From: Pantanalinema sp.
GTDB lineage: Bacteria; Cyanobacteriota; Sericytochromatia; S15B-MN24; UBA4093
Direction of reading: 5' to 3'
Length of the DNA stretch: 64,000 nt
NCBI GenBank assembly: GCA_036704125.1
Contig: DATNQI010000096.1
Span: 1-64,000, forward strand
In this document: one piece after another, positions 52,812 through 60,830 of the stretch
How the letters are laid out: the number at the start of each line of letters is the position of its first letter
How positions within the stretch are numbered: the stretch's first letter is position 1
Made by a program: the position numbers and the translations under genes
The notes under the pieces: generated by a model
Seen by the model: the letters and a program-made list of their open reading frames with translations, nothing else
Database searches by the model: none
Told to the model about the DNA's origin: nothing

Positions 52812-53297
52812 ATGAAAGCCCGAATCCTTCCTGCCCTGTTCGCCTTGACCCTGGGCCTTGCGACCCTGGGCGCCCCCGCAGCGTTCGCCGGTCCCGACGG
52901 CCCGCGAGGCCACGGCGACGTGCAGCGCATGGTCGAGCGACGGATGGACCGCATGTTCCGGCACCTGGAGGTGACCCCCGAGCAGCGCACCAAGCTCGAG
53001 GAGATCCACCGCAAGCAGACCGAGTTCGCCAAGGCCCAGCGCCAGGTACTCAAGTCCAAGGAGAAGGAGCTGAGCACCCTGCTCAAGAGCCCTTCGGCCA
53101 CCAGGGACCAGGCCCTCGCCAAGAACCGCGAGATCGACGGCATCAAGCAGAAGCTGAGCGAGTCGCGCATCCAGTCCTGGTTCGACTCGCGCGCGGTGCT
53201 GACCCCCGAGCAGCTCAAGAAGATGGAGGCCTTCGACTTCGGCGCCCGCGAGGGCAAGGGCTTCCGTCGCGACCGCGACGACAAGGGCCAGCGCTAG
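52812..53297 (+). CDS. Spy/CpxP-like periplasmic LTxxQ-type protein
   Basis: A 161-aa exported protein. The signal peptide ends PAAFA near residue 27. The mature protein is highly charged and helical, with two LTxxQ-like motifs (LEVTPEQRTKLEEIHRKQ and AVLTPEQLKKMEAF), the hallmark of Spy, CpxP, ZraP and CnrX proteins, which act as chaperones or metal and envelope-stress sensors. AAGGAG precedes the ATG. The stop is directly followed by the sigma factor start. Confidence 0.8.
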   Translation: MKARILPALFALTLGLATLGAPAAFAGPDGPRGHGDVQRMVERRMDRMFRHLEVTPEQRTKLEEIHRKQTEFAKAQRQVLKSKEKELSTLLKSPSATRDQALAKNREIDGIKQKLSESRIQSWFDSRAVLTPEQLKKMEAFDFGAREGKGFRRDRDDKGQR

Positions 53298-53891
53298 GTG
53301 ATAGGCTCCGTGCCGCACCCCCCGTTCGGCGTGCGAAAGCCCGTCGATCGCCGCGAGGCGCAGTGGGTCCGCAAGGGGGCCAAAGGCGATCGCGCCGCGC
53401 AGGGCGCCATCGTCCGGGCCTACCAGGACCGCGTCTACGGGCTGCTGCTGCGCCTGTCGGGCGATCGCGAGCTTTCGCTCGACCTCTCGCAGGAGACCTT
53501 CCTCAGGGCCTTCTCGGCCCTGGGGGGCTTCCGCGAGGGGGCGAGTCTCGGGCCGTGGCTCATGAAGATAGCGAACAACCTCTTCGTCGACCACGTGCGG
53601 TCTCGCCGGAGCGAGTCGCTGGATGCGGCGATCGAGGACGGGGAGTGGCACGAGCCTGGCGCCGAGGACCCCGCGTTCGCGCGCGTCGCCGACGAGACGG
53701 ACCTGCTCGCCGCCCTCGCCCAGCTGCCGGTGCAGTGGCGGCAAGCCGTCGTGCTGCGCCACCTGGACGACATGCCATACGATGCGATCGCCGAGGCGCT
53801 GGGCGTGCCCGTCGGCACGGCGAAGACCTGGCTATTCAGGGGACGCGAGCGTTTGCGCGCGTTGCTCGAGCAAAGAGGAATCACCCCATGA
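53298..53891 (+). CDS. ECF-type RNA polymerase sigma factor
   Basis: A 197-aa sigma-70-family protein beginning at GTG directly after the Spy-like gene. Region 2 is visible around LDLSQETFLRAFSALGGFRE and WLMKIANNLFVDHVRSRR; region 4 is LPVQWRQAVVLRHLDDMPYD through EALGVPVGTAKTWLFRGRER. There is no region 3. The ATGA overlap with the next gene shows a cognate anti-sigma factor. Confidence 0.9.
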   Translation: MIGSVPHPPFGVRKPVDRREAQWVRKGAKGDRAAQGAIVRAYQDRVYGLLLRLSGDRELSLDLSQETFLRAFSALGGFREGASLGPWLMKIANNLFVDHVRSRRSESLDAAIEDGEWHEPGAEDPAFARVADETDLLAALAQLPVQWRQAVVLRHLDDMPYDAIAEALGVPVGTAKTWLFRGRERLRALLEQRGITP

Positions 53892-54334
53892 CCTGTACCA
53901 CCGCTCACCAGCTGATCCAGGAAGGACTCGACGCTCATAGCGGGCCCGGTGCCGCCCTGGAGAGCCATCTCTCGTCCTGCGCCGATTGCCGCGCCTATCG
54001 CGCCGGCATCGAGCGCGTCGTCGGCCGGCTGGCCGGCGATCGCTTGAGCGCGAGTGCTCCCGGCGAGCTGATGGAGCGGCTGGGCTTTTCGGAGGAGGGC
54101 AGGGTCAGCAAGCTTGCGACTTTCGCGTCGCCCAGACGGCCCATGCGGCGCTGGCTCCCGCTCGGGATCGCCGCGGCGGGCATGCTGCTCTACTTCAACG
54201 GCATCAAGCAGGCCTCGGCCCCCGTCGCGACCGATTCCGCCGTCGTGGCCTCGTCGGAGATGGGGGAGCTGGACACGGTCCTGACCTACTTCGGCGCCGA
54301 GACCGTGCCCGATTCGGACCAGCTGCCGCTTTAG
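53888..54334 (+). CDS. membrane anti-sigma factor with zf-HC2 motif
   Basis: A 148-aa protein. The zinc motif H-x3-C-x2-C (ESHLSSCADCRAY, near residue 30) is typical of anti-sigma domains. One membrane helix (about 88-104, WLPLGIAAAGMLLYF) is followed by a short periplasmic tail of about 45 residues that may contact the Spy-like protein. It overlaps the sigma gene by ATGA and the convergent gene by 4 bases. Confidence 0.82.
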   Translation: MTCTTAHQLIQEGLDAHSGPGAALESHLSSCADCRAYRAGIERVVGRLAGDRLSASAPGELMERLGFSEEGRVSKLATFASPRRPMRRWLPLGIAAAGMLLYFNGIKQASAPVATDSAVVASSEMGELDTVLTYFGAETVPDSDQLPL

Positions 54335-54918
54335 ACCTCGAAGGCGCCGCCCCGGATCCGCGGGGCCTGGTTGTTTTCCGCCAGGTACGACAGATGCGCT
54401 TCGATGGTCGTGAGGGTGGGGGCCACGCGCTTGTAGGCCATCAGGCCCTTGCGCGTCATCCGCGTCACCGTCGTTTGCTCGTCGGGCGGCAGCTCGGGCC
54501 CCGCCTGGATCGTGAAGCTCTTTCGGACGTCGCGCGGGATGTCCTCGGGGTCGTAGGTGGGCAGAAAGAGGTCTCCCTCGCCCGCCGGCGGCACCAGGTA
54601 CGTGTACTGGGCGGTGATCTTGTCGATCAGCCAGCCTTGCTGGACCAGGATCTGGCGCTCCTCGTTCGCGACCTTGAGGGTCTCGTGGACCCAGCCCTCG
54701 ATGGCCCTCACCGAGATGCGGCCCTGCTTGGACCACCATTCCTTCTCGCAGCGCGCGCAAGGCCCCGTCGCGGTGACCATGTGCGCCCCCTGGGCGCACA
54801 TGAAGCCGTGACGGGTGGTCTTGAAGGTCACGCCGCGCGAGTCGACGAAGATGGAGTCTTCGCGAACCAGGGGGGTGCCGGTGACGGGGGACTGGATGCA
54901 GCAGCTCAAAAAGTTCAT
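54331..54918 (-). CDS. hypothetical cytosolic protein with cysteine pairs
   Basis: A 195-aa protein without signal or membrane segment. Cysteines 6-7 and 41 and the CARC pair (about 54-57) could bind a metal. The N-terminal half has short beta-like segments (DSIFVDSRGVTFKTTRHGF), and the C-terminal half is mostly helical (MAYKRVAPTLTTIEAHLSYL). The stop overlaps the anti-sigma gene tail to tail by 4 bases. Family not recognised. Confidence 0.65.
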   Translation of the reverse strand: MNFLSCCIQSPVTGTPLVREDSIFVDSRGVTFKTTRHGFMCAQGAHMVTATGPCARCEKEWWSKQGRISVRAIEGWVHETLKVANEERQILVQQGWLIDKITAQYTYLVPPAGEGDLFLPTYDPEDIPRDVRKSFTIQAGPELPPDEQTTVTRMTRKGLMAYKRVAPTLTTIEAHLSYLAENNQAPRIRGGAFEV

Positions 54919-54949
54919 GGTCAGCCCATCTTAGCACACGGGGCCCCCT

Positions 54950-56011
54950 CTAACGCGGCATGGACGTGAGACCCTGCGCGCGCATGCCCACCAGAACCGT
55001 CTGGCCGTCCAGGATCGTGAGGCTCGAGACGGGAGCTGCGAAGCCCGAGTGGCAGGGCATGGGGGTGAAGGTCTTGAGATCCATCATGGTGATGGCGTTG
55101 CCGCTGCTCGCGTATAGCCAGCTTTCGTCGGCACCGAGGGCCTCGATGGGCGCGTCGGCCATCTTGCCGAGCGCATGGGTGCTCCGGCCGTCATCGGCGC
55201 TGGCGAGCACCCACCCGTCCGCGGTGCCCACGTAGAGCACGCCGCGGTGGCTCGCGATCGCCGTGGCCCCCTGGGTGTCCGGCACCAGCGCGGGCGAGGC
55301 CCCGTCGAGAGGCCAGCGCCAGACGCGCTCGCCGAGCGTGTAGCAGGCCTCATTCCCCAGGGCGAGGTCCGCGATCACCCGCGCCGGGGCCTCGGCGCTC
55401 GCTAGGGGCGCGGCCTTCCCGCCACCTGCCGGCAGCTTGAAGAGCCCGTCGCGAGCGCTGGCGACGTAGAGCTTGCCTCGGGCGAGCCCGAGGCCCGTGA
55501 CCTCGGAGGGGACCTGCCCCAGGCGCGCGGCGCCGCCGTGGGACGGGTCGAGCCCGTGCAGGCTGCCGTCATTCCCGCCCAGGTACAGCCGCTGGCCGTC
55601 GCCCGTCATCCGCGTGAGCCCGGTGACCCCGCCGGTCTCGACCGTTTTCCAGGGGCCGCCTTCGAGCGGGACCGCGCATAGCTTGCCTGAAGCGGCGTAG
55701 AGGGTGGCGCCGATCATGGCGAGCTCGCGCACGCGCAGGTCGCCGGCCCAGGTCCTGGGGTGGCCCATGACCGGCGTGACGGGCGCGGCCTTCCGCTGGC
55801 CGTTCCAGGCCGGGCGCGCGAGGGCGGGAAAGCGCATCGCCGGCGGATCGACGGTCGTGGCGGGCCCCGATCGCTCTGCGTCCGAAGGCGCCGTTTCGGC
55901 GCCTTCGGACGGGGGCGCCGGCAGTGCCCGTGGGGGCTCGCTGGGAAGCGAGCAGCCCGCGAAGGCGAGGGTCAGGGCGATCGCCCCCGTGAGGCGGTTG
56001 GAAATGGGCAA
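54950..56011 (-). CDS. beta-propeller lipoprotein
   Basis: A 353-aa lipoprotein with lipobox AFAGC (Cys20), a Pro/Ala/Ser linker (about 22-75) and then propeller-type repeats with a G-x-L-Y-V-x-S/T pattern (MIGATLYAASGKL, RLYLGGNDGSLHGLDP, GKLYVASARDGLFKLP, GVLYVGTADGWVLAS). It differs from the NHL cassettes in sequence. The linker region contains a perfect 13-bp inverted repeat (55880-55910). The role is unknown; it stands alone, divergent from the CobW gene. Confidence 0.72.
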   Translation of the reverse strand: MPISNRLTGAIALTLAFAGCSLPSEPPRALPAPPSEGAETAPSDAERSGPATTVDPPAMRFPALARPAWNGQRKAAPVTPVMGHPRTWAGDLRVRELAMIGATLYAASGKLCAVPLEGGPWKTVETGGVTGLTRMTGDGQRLYLGGNDGSLHGLDPSHGGAARLGQVPSEVTGLGLARGKLYVASARDGLFKLPAGGGKAAPLASAEAPARVIADLALGNEACYTLGERVWRWPLDGASPALVPDTQGATAIASHRGVLYVGTADGWVLASADDGRSTHALGKMADAPIEALGADESWLYASSGNAITMMDLKTFTPMPCHSGFAAPVSSLTILDGQTVLVGMRAQGLTSMPR

Positions 56012-56163
56012 GCAGGCCTCCCTTTGCGCCGCTGAGCCTCGGCGCGGCCCATGCTATCGAGCAAGACGCCATTCGCCCTCGGTCGAACGTGCAGGGATTT
56101 CCTGGCCATCAAGTGGGCAAGCGCCGGCTCGCGGCGCCGGCGCGATTGCGCTAGACTGGGACC

Positions 56164-57150
56164 ATGACGACGATCGATCGACCTATTCCCGTCACCCTCG
56201 TCACCGGCTTTCTCGGCGCGGGCAAGACGACCTTCCTCAACCACCTCCTGCAGGACGACCACGGGGCGCGCCTGGCCGTCATCATCAACGAGTTCGACGA
56301 GGTGGGCATCGATCGCGACCTGGTCCGCAACGCGAGCGGTCAGCTCGTCGAGATGAACAACGGCTGCCTCTGCTGCACCGTGCAAGGGGATCTCAAGGGC
56401 GTGATCGAGCAGATCGTCGCCTCGGGCAAGGAGCTCGACGGCATCGTCATCGAGACCACGGGCCTCGCGGATCCCGGGCCCATCGCGACGGGCCTGTTTG
56501 CCGATCCTTTTTTGTGCGAGGCGACCCGCCTCGATGCCATCATCACCCTGGTCGATGCCTTCAACGCCCCGCGCCTGCTCTGGCAAGCGCCTGAGTCCGA
56601 GCGCGCGCAAGACGCGGCGCTCGCCCTATCGCAGATCGGTTACGCGGACGTCATCCTCCTGAACAAGACCGACCTGGTGCCCGCCGCCGAGCGCGAGGCC
56701 CTGAAGGCGCGCCTGCGCGGCCTCAACCGGATGGCGCGCATCCACGAGGTCTGCCAGAGCGCCGTGCCGCTGGACCAGGTCCTCGGCATCGAGGCCTTCG
56801 AGTTCACCTCGCGCTTCGGCGCCGAGGCGGCTCACGGTGACGAGCACCACCACGATCCCGGCGTCGGGTCGGTCTCGTTCCACTTCGAGCGCCCCTTCGA
56901 CCAGGTGAAGCTCAACACCTTCTTCTGCGACCTGCTCCGGCATCATGGCAACGATATCTATCGCTGCAAGGGCGTGGTGGACGTCGCGGGCCTCGACGAG
57001 CCCCTGGTCTTTCAGGGGGTGGCCACGCTGTTCGCGACCTCCAGCGGCACCTGGCGCGAAGGTGCGCCCAGGCGCACGCGGGCCGTCTTCATCGGGCGGA
57101 ACCTGGATCGCGCGCGCCTCGAGGCAGGGATGATCGCCTGTCAGGCCTGA
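56164..57150 (+). CDS. CobW/COG0523-family metal-chaperone GTPase
   Basis: A 328-aa cytosolic GTPase. Walker A is GFLGAGKTT (residues 15-23), the metal-binding motif is NNGCLCC (C68, C70, C71), the guanine motif is NKTD, and a His-rich stretch DEHHHD stands before the CobW C-terminal domain (VSFHFERPFDQVKLNTFF). Members deliver zinc or cobalt to target enzymes. The target here is unknown. It overlaps the next, convergent gene by 10 bases. Confidence 0.92.
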   Translation: MTTIDRPIPVTLVTGFLGAGKTTFLNHLLQDDHGARLAVIINEFDEVGIDRDLVRNASGQLVEMNNGCLCCTVQGDLKGVIEQIVASGKELDGIVIETTGLADPGPIATGLFADPFLCEATRLDAIITLVDAFNAPRLLWQAPESERAQDAALALSQIGYADVILLNKTDLVPAAEREALKARLRGLNRMARIHEVCQSAVPLDQVLGIEAFEFTSRFGAEAAHGDEHHHDPGVGSVSFHFERPFDQVKLNTFFCDLLRHHGNDIYRCKGVVDVAGLDEPLVFQGVATLFATSSGTWREGAPRRTRAVFIGRNLDRARLEAGMIACQA

Positions 57151-58355
57151 GGGATCTCGCCGAGGACCAGCGTGATCTTGAGCCCCCCGTGGGGGATGAG
57201 CACCCGTGAGCGGACGGGAAGGCCCAGGGCGTCGGTGAGGTCGTTGGACGGCGCCAGGATGACGTAGCGCCAGCCGGCATAGGCCTGCTTAAGCTTCATC
57301 CCCATCCGGCGGTAGAGGACGAGGGTCGACGCCTCGTCCCCGATGCGTACCCCGTAGGGCGGATTGATGGCGATGACTCCGGGCGCTTCGCCGGGCGCCG
57401 CCTCCTTGAAGAAGTCGGCTTGCGAAAGCGTGAGGCTGTCCTGGACTCCCGCGCGCTCGGCGTTGGCGAGCGAGGCCCGCAGCGCTCCGCCGTTCTCGTC
57501 GCGAGCGCAGATGGGGAAGGGCGGCTCGGGGAGGCTGGCCTCAAGCGCCTTGCGCTTGATGAACTCCCAGGTGGCCGGACGGAACGAGGGCCATCGCTCG
57601 AAGAGGAAGCGGCGGTTGAGGCCTGGCGGTAGCTTTCGTGCGATCAGGGCGCCCTCGATGGCGAAGGTGCCGGAGCCGCACATGGGGTCGAAGAGGGGCA
57701 TGGTGCCGTCATAGCCGGCGAGCAAGAGGGCCCCCGCGGCAAGGTTCTCCCGCAAAGGAGCCTTGGCCGTGGCCTGGCGATAGCCCCGGCGGTGGAGGTG
57801 CGCACCGCTGGCATCCAGCGAGAGGGTGACGCGATCGCGCTCGATGCGAACCATCACGCGCTGGAGCTCGTCCTCGTCGCCCCCGGGGGCGAGATCCGCC
57901 ACCGTGGCCGCGAGGTGCTGCTCGGAGAGTCGCTTGCGGATCGCCGAGCGCAGGGTCTCCTCGATCAGGTCGTCGCGCTTGAGCCAGGACTCGAAGGTCT
58001 TCACCTCGAAGCGCAGCGGCACGTCGCCTGCGAGTAAAAGCTCCCAGGGCAACTGGGCGGCATGGCGGAACAGGTCCTCGGGGCGGCGGGCCCCGAAGGC
58101 CGCCACCCGCAGCAGGATCCGGTTGGCCGTCCTGAGCCACAGGTTGGCCACGTAACCCACGTCCAGCTTGCCCTTGAAGGCCACCCCGCCGGGGCTCGGC
58201 TGGATGTCGCCGGCGTCGATGGCGGCGAGCTCCTGGGCGAGTGCCGGCTCGAGGCCGGGGGCGCACGGGGCGAACCAGTCGTGGACCGGCGCGTGCATGT
58301 GGCGCTTGATGCGGCGTTCGAGAGGGGAAGTAGGCGGGCTGAGCTTTTCGGTCAT
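57141..58355 (-). CDS. THUMP-domain rRNA guanine N2-methyltransferase (RlmL-N/YpsC type)
   Basis: A 404-aa cytosolic enzyme. An N-terminal ferredoxin-like/THUMP part (about 25-165) precedes a class I SAM methyltransferase with PMCGSGTFAIEGALIARK and the catalytic INPPYG motif for amino-group methylation. Length matches single-domain RlmL homologues that methylate 23S rRNA G2445, not the fused RlmKL. Its 3' end overlaps the CobW gene tail to tail. Confidence 0.9.
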   Translation of the reverse strand: MTEKLSPPTSPLERRIKRHMHAPVHDWFAPCAPGLEPALAQELAAIDAGDIQPSPGGVAFKGKLDVGYVANLWLRTANRILLRVAAFGARRPEDLFRHAAQLPWELLLAGDVPLRFEVKTFESWLKRDDLIEETLRSAIRKRLSEQHLAATVADLAPGGDEDELQRVMVRIERDRVTLSLDASGAHLHRRGYRQATAKAPLRENLAAGALLLAGYDGTMPLFDPMCGSGTFAIEGALIARKLPPGLNRRFLFERWPSFRPATWEFIKRKALEASLPEPPFPICARDENGGALRASLANAERAGVQDSLTLSQADFFKEAAPGEAPGVIAINPPYGVRIGDEASTLVLYRRMGMKLKQAYAGWRYVILAPSNDLTDALGLPVRSRVLIPHGGLKITLVLGEIPQA

Positions 58356-58398
58356 TTCCTCATCTTAGCGCAAATGAAGCCGCTCGGCCCGCCCCTGC

Positions 58399-58872
58399 TC
58401 ACAGCGCGATACGCCGGGTCTGCTTCGCGTCCTCGTATAGCTCGACCTGGATCTTCTCCTTGAGCAGCGGCTCCATCTTGGTTTTGAAGCGCGTGACGAT
58501 GGCCTTTCCCTGGGCCTTCCGAGCCTGGGGGGCGGTCACCTTCGAGAGGCCGGGAACGACCAGGCTCCATGCGTCCGACTGCTTGGGGCTGTAGATCTTG
58601 ACCCCCTCCTTATCGAAGGCGTCGCGCAGGGCGCCAAAGGCGGTTTTGAAGCGAAGGGCCTGCGCCCGTTCCTGCTCGGCGCGCTTCTTGAACTCCTCTT
58701 GCTGCTTGAGGTACTGCTCGCGGGTCAGGACCGTGTCCTTGTAGGCCGGCTTCCCGAGGTCCTTGAGGTTGCTCTGTTGCTTGGGCTCGCCGGGGATGGC
58801 CAGAGCGGCGCTCTGCAGCAAGCCCCAGCTCAGGAGGGTCGCGATCAGGGCAAGACGGGCGCGGTTTTGCAT
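58399..58872 (-). CDS. small secreted hypothetical protein
   Basis: A 157-aa protein with a signal peptide (residues 1-25, ends ALAIPG). The mature part is charged and partly coiled (REQYLKQQEEFKKRAEQERA), followed by a mixed domain (DAFDKEGVKIYSPKQSDAWS, VELYEDAKQTRRIAL). The start at 58872 has GAGGAG 7 bases upstream. It has its own promoter at 58939-58966. Family not recognised. Confidence 0.7.
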   Translation of the reverse strand: MQNRARLALIATLLSWGLLQSAALAIPGEPKQQSNLKDLGKPAYKDTVLTREQYLKQQEEFKKRAEQERAQALRFKTAFGALRDAFDKEGVKIYSPKQSDAWSLVVPGLSKVTAPQARKAQGKAIVTRFKTKMEPLLKEKIQVELYEDAKQTRRIAL

Positions 58873-58938
58873 CGTTCGGCTCCTCGCATGTAAGGACATG
58901 GGCATGTCCCGATGGGATGGGTGAAGTGAACGACAACT

Positions 58939-58966
58939 ATTTTGATGAATTATTGTTAACAGTCAA
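58939..58966 (-). promoter_or_regulatory. promoter of the small secreted protein gene
   Basis: On the minus strand -35 TTGACT (58961-58966), a 16-base AT-rich spacer and -10 CAAAAT (58939-58944), about 67 bases before the start codon. Confidence 0.55.
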
Positions 58967-58988
58967 GGAGGGGTTTTGCCGATGATTA

Positions 58989-59030
58989 TCAGCGGGTGAT
59001 GTCAACCGCGTTCAGCGGGTGATGTCGACC
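58989..59030 (-). repeat. 19-bp direct repeat at the 3' end of the AhpD-like gene
   Basis: 58989-59007 and 59012-59030 differ by one base. The second copy encodes the last codons (VDITR and stop); the first repeats them just after the stop. It looks like a small tandem slippage duplication. Confidence 0.6.
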
Positions 59031-59539
59031 TGCAGGGCGTTGTTGAAGCGGTTGAAGTAGTTGAAGAGGCCCGCGACCGCAGCGAGCTCGACGATCTCGG
59101 AGTCGCTGAAGTGCTCCTTCAGCCGGGCGAACATGGCATCGTCCACCCCCAGCGAATCGACGGTGAGGCGCTCCGCGAAGGCGATCGCGGCCTTCTCTCG
59201 CGCGGTGAACTCGGTCGAATCGACCGCGCACTTCAGGGCCGCGTGGGTCTCGTCGGTGGCGCCCAGCTGCTTCGAGATCTTGGTGTGCGACGCCAGGCAG
59301 TAGTCACAGTTGTTGATCTGGGAGACGCGCACCACGATGAGCTCCTTGAGCTTCAGCTCGACGGTGCCGGCGTTGAGGACCGCGGCGAAGTGCGCCTGGA
59401 GCGTCGTCACCAGCTCGGGCACCAGGGCGAGGGTCCTGAACATGTTTGGGACGTTTCCCCGCGCGGCCATGAAGGTATCGAACACCGACTTGACGCCTTC
59501 GGGGGCGGACTCGACGGGGACGGGCGCGATTCGGGCCAT
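59012..59539 (-). CDS. AhpD-like carboxymuconolactone-decarboxylase-family protein
   Basis: A 175-aa cytosolic protein of the alkylhydroperoxidase AhpD core family. The redox motif CDYCLASH (C78, C81, H85) and the preceding LKELIVVRVSQINN match peroxidase-type members. It likely removes peroxides or shuttles electrons in antioxidant defence; the electron donor is unknown. GGAG stands near the start codon, and the promoter faces that of the PDH operon. Confidence 0.85.
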   Translation of the reverse strand: MARIAPVPVESAPEGVKSVFDTFMAARGNVPNMFRTLALVPELVTTLQAHFAAVLNAGTVELKLKELIVVRVSQINNCDYCLASHTKISKQLGATDETHAALKCAVDSTEFTAREKAAIAFAERLTVDSLGVDDAMFARLKEHFSDSEIVELAAVAGLFNYFNRFNNALQVDITR

Positions 59540-59585
59540 GGAGATTCTCCTCGATCAAGGTGGGGCCGCCGGTGGCGGACGCGCT

Positions 59586-59591
59586 CAGTAT
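59586..59591 (-). promoter_or_regulatory. -10 element for the AhpD-like gene
   Basis: On the minus strand TATACT lies about 47 bases before the start codon. The -35 is not clear (CTGATG at a 19-base spacing is possible). Confidence 0.4.
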
Positions 59592-59647
59592 AGCGCGAGA
59601 TGACACTCCTTCATCAGGGCTTAAGCGTGCCATATCCATCGAGATCT

Positions 59648-59812
59648 GGTATTGTAGGCACCAAGCTCGGCAAAGGCGCCGGATGCTTCAAGTACCGTGA
59701 CAAGGGCGTCGGGTCTGAACCCACGCCCTCGTTTGCTCAGCGGCCTTTCGCCATCGCGAAAGGCAAGCGCGCCAGCAACCCTGACAGCAACGATTTGAAG
59801 GAGCTTTCCAGA
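59648..59812 (+). promoter_or_regulatory. promoter and structured leader of the PDH operon
   Basis: An extended -10 TGGTATTGT (59647-59655) begins a leader of about 150 bases before pdhA. It contains two clean hairpins: GGGCG..GGGT/ACCC..CGCCC (59704-59728) and GCCTTTCGC, loop CATC, GCGAAAGGC (59743-59764). No known riboswitch consensus was recognised and no terminator follows. AAGGAG (about 59798-59803) is the pdhA ribosome site. Confidence 0.4.
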
Positions 59813-60802
59813 ATGGTGGATAAGCAGCTAGCCCTGGAATGGTACCGCAAGATGGCCCTCATCCGGCGCTTCGAGGAGAAGTGCGCGGAGGGCTACGCCT
59901 ATGCCAAGATCGGGGGCTTCCTACACCTGTACATCGGGCAGGAAGCCGTCGCCGTCGGCGCCATCTCGGCGCTCAACGACGACGACGACATCGTCACCCA
60001 CTACCGCGATCACGGCCATGCCATCGCCCGGGGCCTCGACACCAACTCCCTGATGGCTGAGCTCTACGGCAAGGCCACCGGCTGCAGCAAGGGCCGCGGC
60101 GGCTCGATGCACTTCGCCGACGCGAGCAAGCACTTCTGGGGCGGCTACGCCCTGGTCGGCGCCCACCTGCCGATCGCGGTCGGCCTCGCGATGGCCAGCC
60201 AGTACCGGGGTGAGGACCGCCTCGCCATGGCCATCTTCGGTGACGGCTCGACCAACAACGGCGGCTTCCACGAGTCGCTGAACATGGCGGCGGTATTCAA
60301 GCTGCCGGTCATCTTCCTGATCGAGAACAACCTCTACTCCATGGGCGTGGCGCTGCAGCGCGACTCGGCCATCAGCGACCTCTACAAGCGCGCCGCCTCC
60401 TACGGCATCCTCGGCGAGGCCTTCGACGGCATGGACGTCGAGGCGACCCACGAGGCCACCAAGCGCGCCGTCGCGCACGTCCGCGCCGGCAACGGCCCGG
60501 TGCTGCTCGAGGCCAAGACCTACCGGTTCCGCGGCCACTCCATGGCCGACCCCGAGATGTACCGCTCGAAGGAAGAAGTCGAGTTCTGGAAGCAAAAGGA
60601 CCCGATCGTCACCTGGAAGGCCCGCTGCGTCGAGGCCGGCATCGCCACCGCCGCCGAGTTCGACGAGGTGGAGGCCGCCGCCAATCGCGAGGCCGAGGAG
60701 TCGGTCAAGTTCGCCGACGAGAGCCCCGAACCCGAGCTCTCCACCCTTTGCGACAACATCTACGCCAACCCCATCGGGCAGACCGATTGTCAGCTCGTGT
60801 AG
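59813..60802 (+). CDS. pdhA: pyruvate dehydrogenase E1 component, alpha subunit
   Basis: A 329-aa thiamine-diphosphate-dependent subunit that decarboxylates pyruvate and acetylates the lipoyl domain of E2. Motifs: RRFEEKCAEGYAYAKIGGF, RDHGHAIARG, GRGGSMHFADASKHFWGGY and the TPP site GDGSTNNGGFHESLNMA, with YRFRGHSMADPEMYRSKEE near the phosphorylation-loop region. The start at 59813 is fixed by GGAG; a longer in-frame reading looks non-coding. Heterodimeric E1 here differs from the homodimeric E1 of enterobacteria. Confidence 0.94.
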   Translation: MVDKQLALEWYRKMALIRRFEEKCAEGYAYAKIGGFLHLYIGQEAVAVGAISALNDDDDIVTHYRDHGHAIARGLDTNSLMAELYGKATGCSKGRGGSMHFADASKHFWGGYALVGAHLPIAVGLAMASQYRGEDRLAMAIFGDGSTNNGGFHESLNMAAVFKLPVIFLIENNLYSMGVALQRDSAISDLYKRAASYGILGEAFDGMDVEATHEATKRAVAHVRAGNGPVLLEAKTYRFRGHSMADPEMYRSKEEVEFWKQKDPIVTWKARCVEAGIATAAEFDEVEAAANREAEESVKFADESPEPELSTLCDNIYANPIGQTDCQLV

Positions 60803-60830
60803 GCGCCGGTAAACGTTAGGAGTCACACAT

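Noticed and set aside
59656-59764. Known riboswitch (thiamine diphosphate, cyclic-di-GMP or cobalamin type)
   Set aside because: Characteristic conserved loops of these classes could not be found; only generic hairpins are present.
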